Part shown: positions 27,267 through 30,661 of the stretch, piece after piece
Layout of the letters: each line of letters starts with the position of its first letter
Numbering within the stretch: position 1 is the first letter of the stretch
Program-made: the position numbers and the translations under genes
NCBI RefSeq assembly: GCF_000003815.2
Contig: NC_049985.1
Coordinates: forward strand, 722,173-752,833
DNA: 30,661 nt
Source of the DNA: Branchiostoma floridae
Lineage: Eukaryota; Chordata; Leptocardii; Amphioxiformes; Branchiostomatidae
Direction: 5' to 3'
Notes under the pieces: generated by a model
Database searches by the model: none
The model's input: the letters and a program-made list of their open reading frames with translations, nothing else
Told to the model about the DNA's origin: nothing

Positions 27267-29590
27267 CTTCTTGTCAGAAGGCAGACTGTCTTCCTGCTCT
27301 GCTGGATCCCTTCTGTGATGTTGTCCACGATGTCCTTACCCGCCAGGAAGTCTCGGTCCGCGATGCACAGCCTGTAGTGTGGCTGCCGTTCCTCCAGGTT
27401 GGGGATGAGGTGGTTCTGGACCCAGCGCAAACTTTCGCTGTTGTAGGACACGAAGGCGTCGTAAAGGATGCGTCGGTCTCTCCTCGGTATTGCCCTGTAG
27501 CCGCGAGCTTTCCCACGGAGGTACAGAAAGCAGTACTGTAGATACGGGTGGTACTTGCCGAGGAGGAAAGCCAGCATTGTGTACAGGAACACGAGCGTGG
27601 ACATGACGATGCACATGTAGTACGCCGTGTGGAGGTCACAGTCAAGTTGGAGATCGAGGAGAGGCACGTTCTTGTGCTCTGCGGGAGAAGAGCAGCTGTA
27701 AGAAGTCTTGTCGACAAGGTTCCTTATTCGGACAGCAGTCGTGTTCTTGATCCAGTCAATGAAGCCCAGAAGACGGCAGGTACAAGAGAACGGGTTGTGG
27801 GAAAGGTCCAGGATGTAGAGACGGTGGAAAAACAGCACCGAGGGTGCCTCGATGGAGGAAATAAAGTTTTGGGTCAAATTTAGGGTTTTGAGGGACGTCA
27901 GGGGTGCAAGTAGTCGCTGTTTTACGCTGTCAATTTTGTTGCTAGAAAGATCAAGGAACTGAAGCCTTTTAAGGTCTTTGAAGCTGTTGACATGAAGGCC
28001 ACCCAGGCTGTTACCATGGAGATCAAGATGGGTCAGCTTTCTTAGATACCAGAAGGCCTCCTTGGGCACCAGAGTGAAGTGGTTTAGGGACATGTCCAGC
28101 CACTGTAGCTCTGTAAGGTTGTGAAAAGTCCAGAATGAAAATGGATATGTTATTGGGCTCTCTGGTCCCGTAAAGTCCGTCTTTCTGACCATCAGATGTT
28201 GCAGAGATTTCGGTGGTATAAAATCCAACTCTCCATACAGGTGAAGAAGGCACTCTGTCAAATCCATGGCTTGCAAGGACGCTGGAATGGTCTTAAGAAT
28301 GCTTTCCAGGTTGATGCCTATGAAATTCCGTCTGGAATATAACTTGTTTAGCCGAGGCAGGTATTGAAAAATACTTGCGTATTTACTAGAAAAGGCTGCT
28401 CCATTGTCATCTATGTTCAGTTCCTTAAGGTTCTCCAATCCTTGAAAGTGAGATGCCTCAAAAATGGTAATGCCATTGTTTTCTAGGTTAAGATTTTCCA
28501 GCTTCTGCAACTGTTGAAAGTTCCCTGGTTTTAGTCTTAGGGAATTGCCACCTAGGTCCAGCTTTTGTAATGTGGGTGATATCGGAAGGAAGACTTCCTG
28601 ATTCACAAAAGTGAGGTCATTCAGAAACAGATCCAAAAATTCCAGTTTTTCCAGTCCATTGAATGCCCCAGTCTCTATTGTTGATATTGGATTCAGGCCA
28701 AATTTCAGCACCTTCAAGTTCGGAAGCCCTAAAAAGACATCATTTTTTAAAGTCTTTATTCCATTGTCTTCAAGATTTAGAATCTCCAAAGAATTGGGAA
28801 GGCAGTCGAGAGTTCCCTTGTCAGGTGTTCCCAAACCAATACAACCAGGGAGAGGGATGAAACAGGNNNNNNNNNNNNNNNNNNNNNNNNNNNNNNNNNN
28901 NNNNNNNNNNNNNNNNNNNNNNNNNNNNNNNNNNNNNNNNNNNNNNNNNNNNNNNNNNNNNNNNNNACAGTCCCCGCTAAGGAGAAATGTTCTAGTTCGA
29001 GCTGTTCCACAGCTTTGAGTTCTTCTGTGCCTATGTACAATACAGGATTCCTATCCAGAATGACTTCTTTTATCTGGTGCAGTCCTCTAAAAACTTTCCA
29101 GCTTAATTGATGTAATATTATTATGACCTAGTTGAGCATTCTGTAAACTAGCTAGTACCGATATCCCCTTGGGGATTTCAATAAGTCTATTCCAACCCAA
29201 GTCCAGCTTTTGCAGCGATTTTAGCGGTAAGAAGACCTCTTGTCTTAAGGCAAGAATGTTATTACTTGACAAGTCCAACATTTGCAAGTGGTCAAGCCCC
29301 ACGAAAGCATCCTCTTCCACAAGTTCTAACTGATTATAGCATAACTGTAGCTCCACAAGATGGTACAAGCCTGGGAAAGAATTGTTTGTTAACTCACGGA
29401 GTTGGTTGAAGCAGAGCTGCAGTGAGAGGGTGGTGTTCGGCAGCGGTTGAGGTACGGAGTTGAGCCGTAGTCCCTGGCAGTTTACCACTTTGGAGTCCAC
29501 GATCTGACATGGGATCTCAGGACTGGTTGTTGAAGTGCTTTCTGCCAAGCTCAGTTGTAGTACAAGTAGTAAGAAAAGAACAGGGCCCAT
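27267..29590 (-). CDS. Toll-like receptor, exon 1 (ectodomain, TM, first half of TIR)
   Basis: Starts at 29590 with MGPVLFLLLVLQLSLAES, a signal peptide, in a good context (CAAAGATGG). Leucine-rich repeats follow on both sides of an N gap (28867-28966). The C-terminal cap is NPFSCTCRLLGFIDW ... SYSC ... LDCDL, then a membrane helix (YYMCIVMSTLVFLYTMLAFL), then the TIR start (YDAFVSYNSESLRWV, LCIADRDFLAG, SRKTVCLLTRR). It ends at an AAG|GTTTGT donor. The full protein would be about 870 residues with one cysteine cap next to the membrane, as in vertebrate-type TLRs. Two defects are visible: an extra A in a 5-A run at 29089-29093 shifts the frame after SIKLESF, and the gap interrupts the repeats. 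The BB-loop proline of most TLRs is alanine. Ligand and orthology cannot be told. Confidence 0.85.
28867..28966. other. Assembly gap of exactly 100 N
   Basis: A run of exactly 100 N inside the TLR ectodomain, the usual placeholder for a gap of unknown size. It may hide part of one or more leucine-rich repeats. The reading frame across it cannot be deduced. Confidence 1.
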
Positions 29591-30116
29591 CTTTGTGGTG
29601 TTTTCTTGAGGCTTGTGGCTTGTACTGTACCTCCGAATATTGACAGTTTTGGTTTTATGGTTTCAGTTCTTCTTTTCTACTGAGAATGAGTCATTCATGC
29701 CCATGTTTGGTCTGACACTATCAGTTGCATGTTACTGTTAAGTTTAGAATTGTTGACTGAGTTTGGTAGTGAAGAGCAGAATGACTCTGTACATTTATTA
29801 AGACAGACAAAATTCATAGATACTATATGTTATTCCAAAGAAGATTTTTATATCATTTTATTGAGTCATACTTCTGCATGGTAAGAAAAATGCTTTGTGA
29901 AGTTTTTGTTCATGTACAGTCCTGACGTGAGCTACAAAGTATATTTCACTTCCTCTTGAAGTGAACTGTAACCATTCTGTAGCCATCCAGACTGAGTGGA
30001 ATTTCAGGAACTGATACCAGAAAAGGGAACTAAAATTTAGTCCCCTTTAAAACCATTACTTATTTTCATGAGCCAGTTTTCCCATTTTTTAGGTCCTTAA
30101 TCCTTGTTCTACAGAT
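29591..30116 (+). other. TLR upstream region within the GLYR1 intron
   Basis: Includes the probable 5' UTR and promoter region of the TLR on the minus strand, but no TATA box, CpG patch or binding site stands out. No other gene recognised. Confidence 0.4.
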
Positions 30117-30661
30117 TATGTGGAATTGTCCATGACAGTACTAGTACATTTCCTTACTGTTTTCCTTACCATTTCTTCCAAGTTGTTTTCCACACTCAGC
30201 GAAGTTGTACAGAGCCTAACATGTTGTTTGATTGTTTGTTTGTTGTGGGACTGTCCATGTAACAGAACAGACCATTTCCTTACTGTTTCCCCCTTGTTGT
30301 TTTCCCCAGCTGGTGTTCAGGACCAGTAGAGTTCTACCGAGCCTAACATATTGTTTGTTTGTTTGTTGTGGAACTGTTTTCCTTACCATTTCTTCCAAGT
30401 TGTTTTCCACACTCAGCGAAGTTCTACAGAGCCTAACATGTTGTTTGTTTGTTTGTTTGTTTGATTGTTTGTTTGTTGAACTGTCCATGTAACAGAACCG
30501 ACCATTTCCTTACCGTTTCCCCCTTGTTGTTTTCCATGTAACAGTACTTCACATTTTTTCCTTCTTGTTTCAACCCCAGCTCGTGTTTGGAACCAGTGGA
30601 GTTCTACAGAACCTAATATGCTGTTTGTTTGTTTGTTTGTTGTGTACCTGTCCATGTAACA
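30117..30661 (+). repeat. Tandem truncated copies of the next GLYR1 exon acceptor edge
   Basis: Four units, and the start of a fifth, of 110-165 bases, each with CTGTCCATG or TTCCTTAC blocks, a pyrimidine-rich acceptor-like tract, a short exon-like piece and a (TTTG)n run. The best copies follow CCCCAG at 30310 (LVFRTSRVLPS) and 30580 (LVFGTSGVLQN). The second matches vertebrate GLYR1 LVLGPSGVLQG, which directly follows the AVRD/AAKD that ends the previous exon. Units at about 30178 and 30398 are more decayed. The array runs off the window end; the complete exon should lie just beyond. Confidence 0.8.

Noticed and set aside
27215-27883. Plus-strand open frames and other minus-strand frames over the TLR
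   Set aside because: Shadows of the TLR coding frame.
30120-30492. Open frames of 69-90 residues on both strands
   Set aside because: They arise from the tandem array with TTTG repeats; only the short LV-TSGVLQ pieces have meaning, as copies of an exon edge.

Overview
The window looks like animal (deuterostome) nuclear DNA, most probably from a cephalochordate (amphioxus, Branchiostoma). The reasons are small phase-0 exons in long AT-rich introns, very dense short inverted-repeat transposons, a vasorin-like and a vertebrate-style Toll-like receptor gene, and tandem arrays that contain exon edges (a type of intronic minisatellite I recall being reported from amphioxus). The species call is inference; no search was run. 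A 100-N assembly gap lies at 28867-28966.

The backbone is a plus-strand host gene, the orthologue of GLYR1/NP60/N-PAC, a nucleosome-binding protein related to beta-hydroxyacid dehydrogenases. Seven of its exons are visible: AT-hook (110-160), three linker exons (2806-2898, 3948-3986, 4324-4407), an acidic exon (5133-5191), the dinucleotide-binding exon carrying GLGIMG (5765-5864), and a second Rossmann-fold exon (25708-25818). All junctions join in one open frame. Its PWWP-encoding 5' exons lie before the window and the rest of the dehydrogenase domain lies after it.

Two receptor genes sit on the minus strand inside GLYR1 introns. In the 19.8-kb intron 5865-25707 is a two-exon vasorin-like gene (13907-12552 and 11706-10846: signal peptide, leucine-rich repeats, acidic linker, EGF, FN3-like region, one membrane helix, tail with two PPxY motifs). 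A CpG-dense patch with a consensus donor near 17182 may be its promoter and first exon. In the next intron is a Toll-like receptor (29590-27267 and 26821-26542), with an N gap and a one-base frameshift in its ectodomain and an alanine in place of the usual BB-loop proline.

The most unusual feature is at the GLYR1 splice sites. Four exon boundaries have been tandemly copied into the adjoining intron: the acceptor edge of the GLGIMG exon (2 extra copies), its donor edge (2 extra), the donor edge of the next exon (5 intact plus 2 decayed extra), and the acceptor edge of the following exon (at least 4 truncated copies before the window ends). Two of the copied donors at 25864 and 25921 are in frame with no stop and could add 15 or 34 residues.

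The rest is intron filled with mobile elements: CAGGG-ended elements with 5-6 bp target duplications (381, 819, 3404, 12032, 15251, 18569, 19880), TA-flanked elements (1104, 8353, 21106, 21659, 23953), a 100-bp hairpin element (24857), non-LTR retrotransposon tails, a tRNA-derived SINE in the TLR intron, and old degenerate tandem repeats across about 14.2-20.8 kb.
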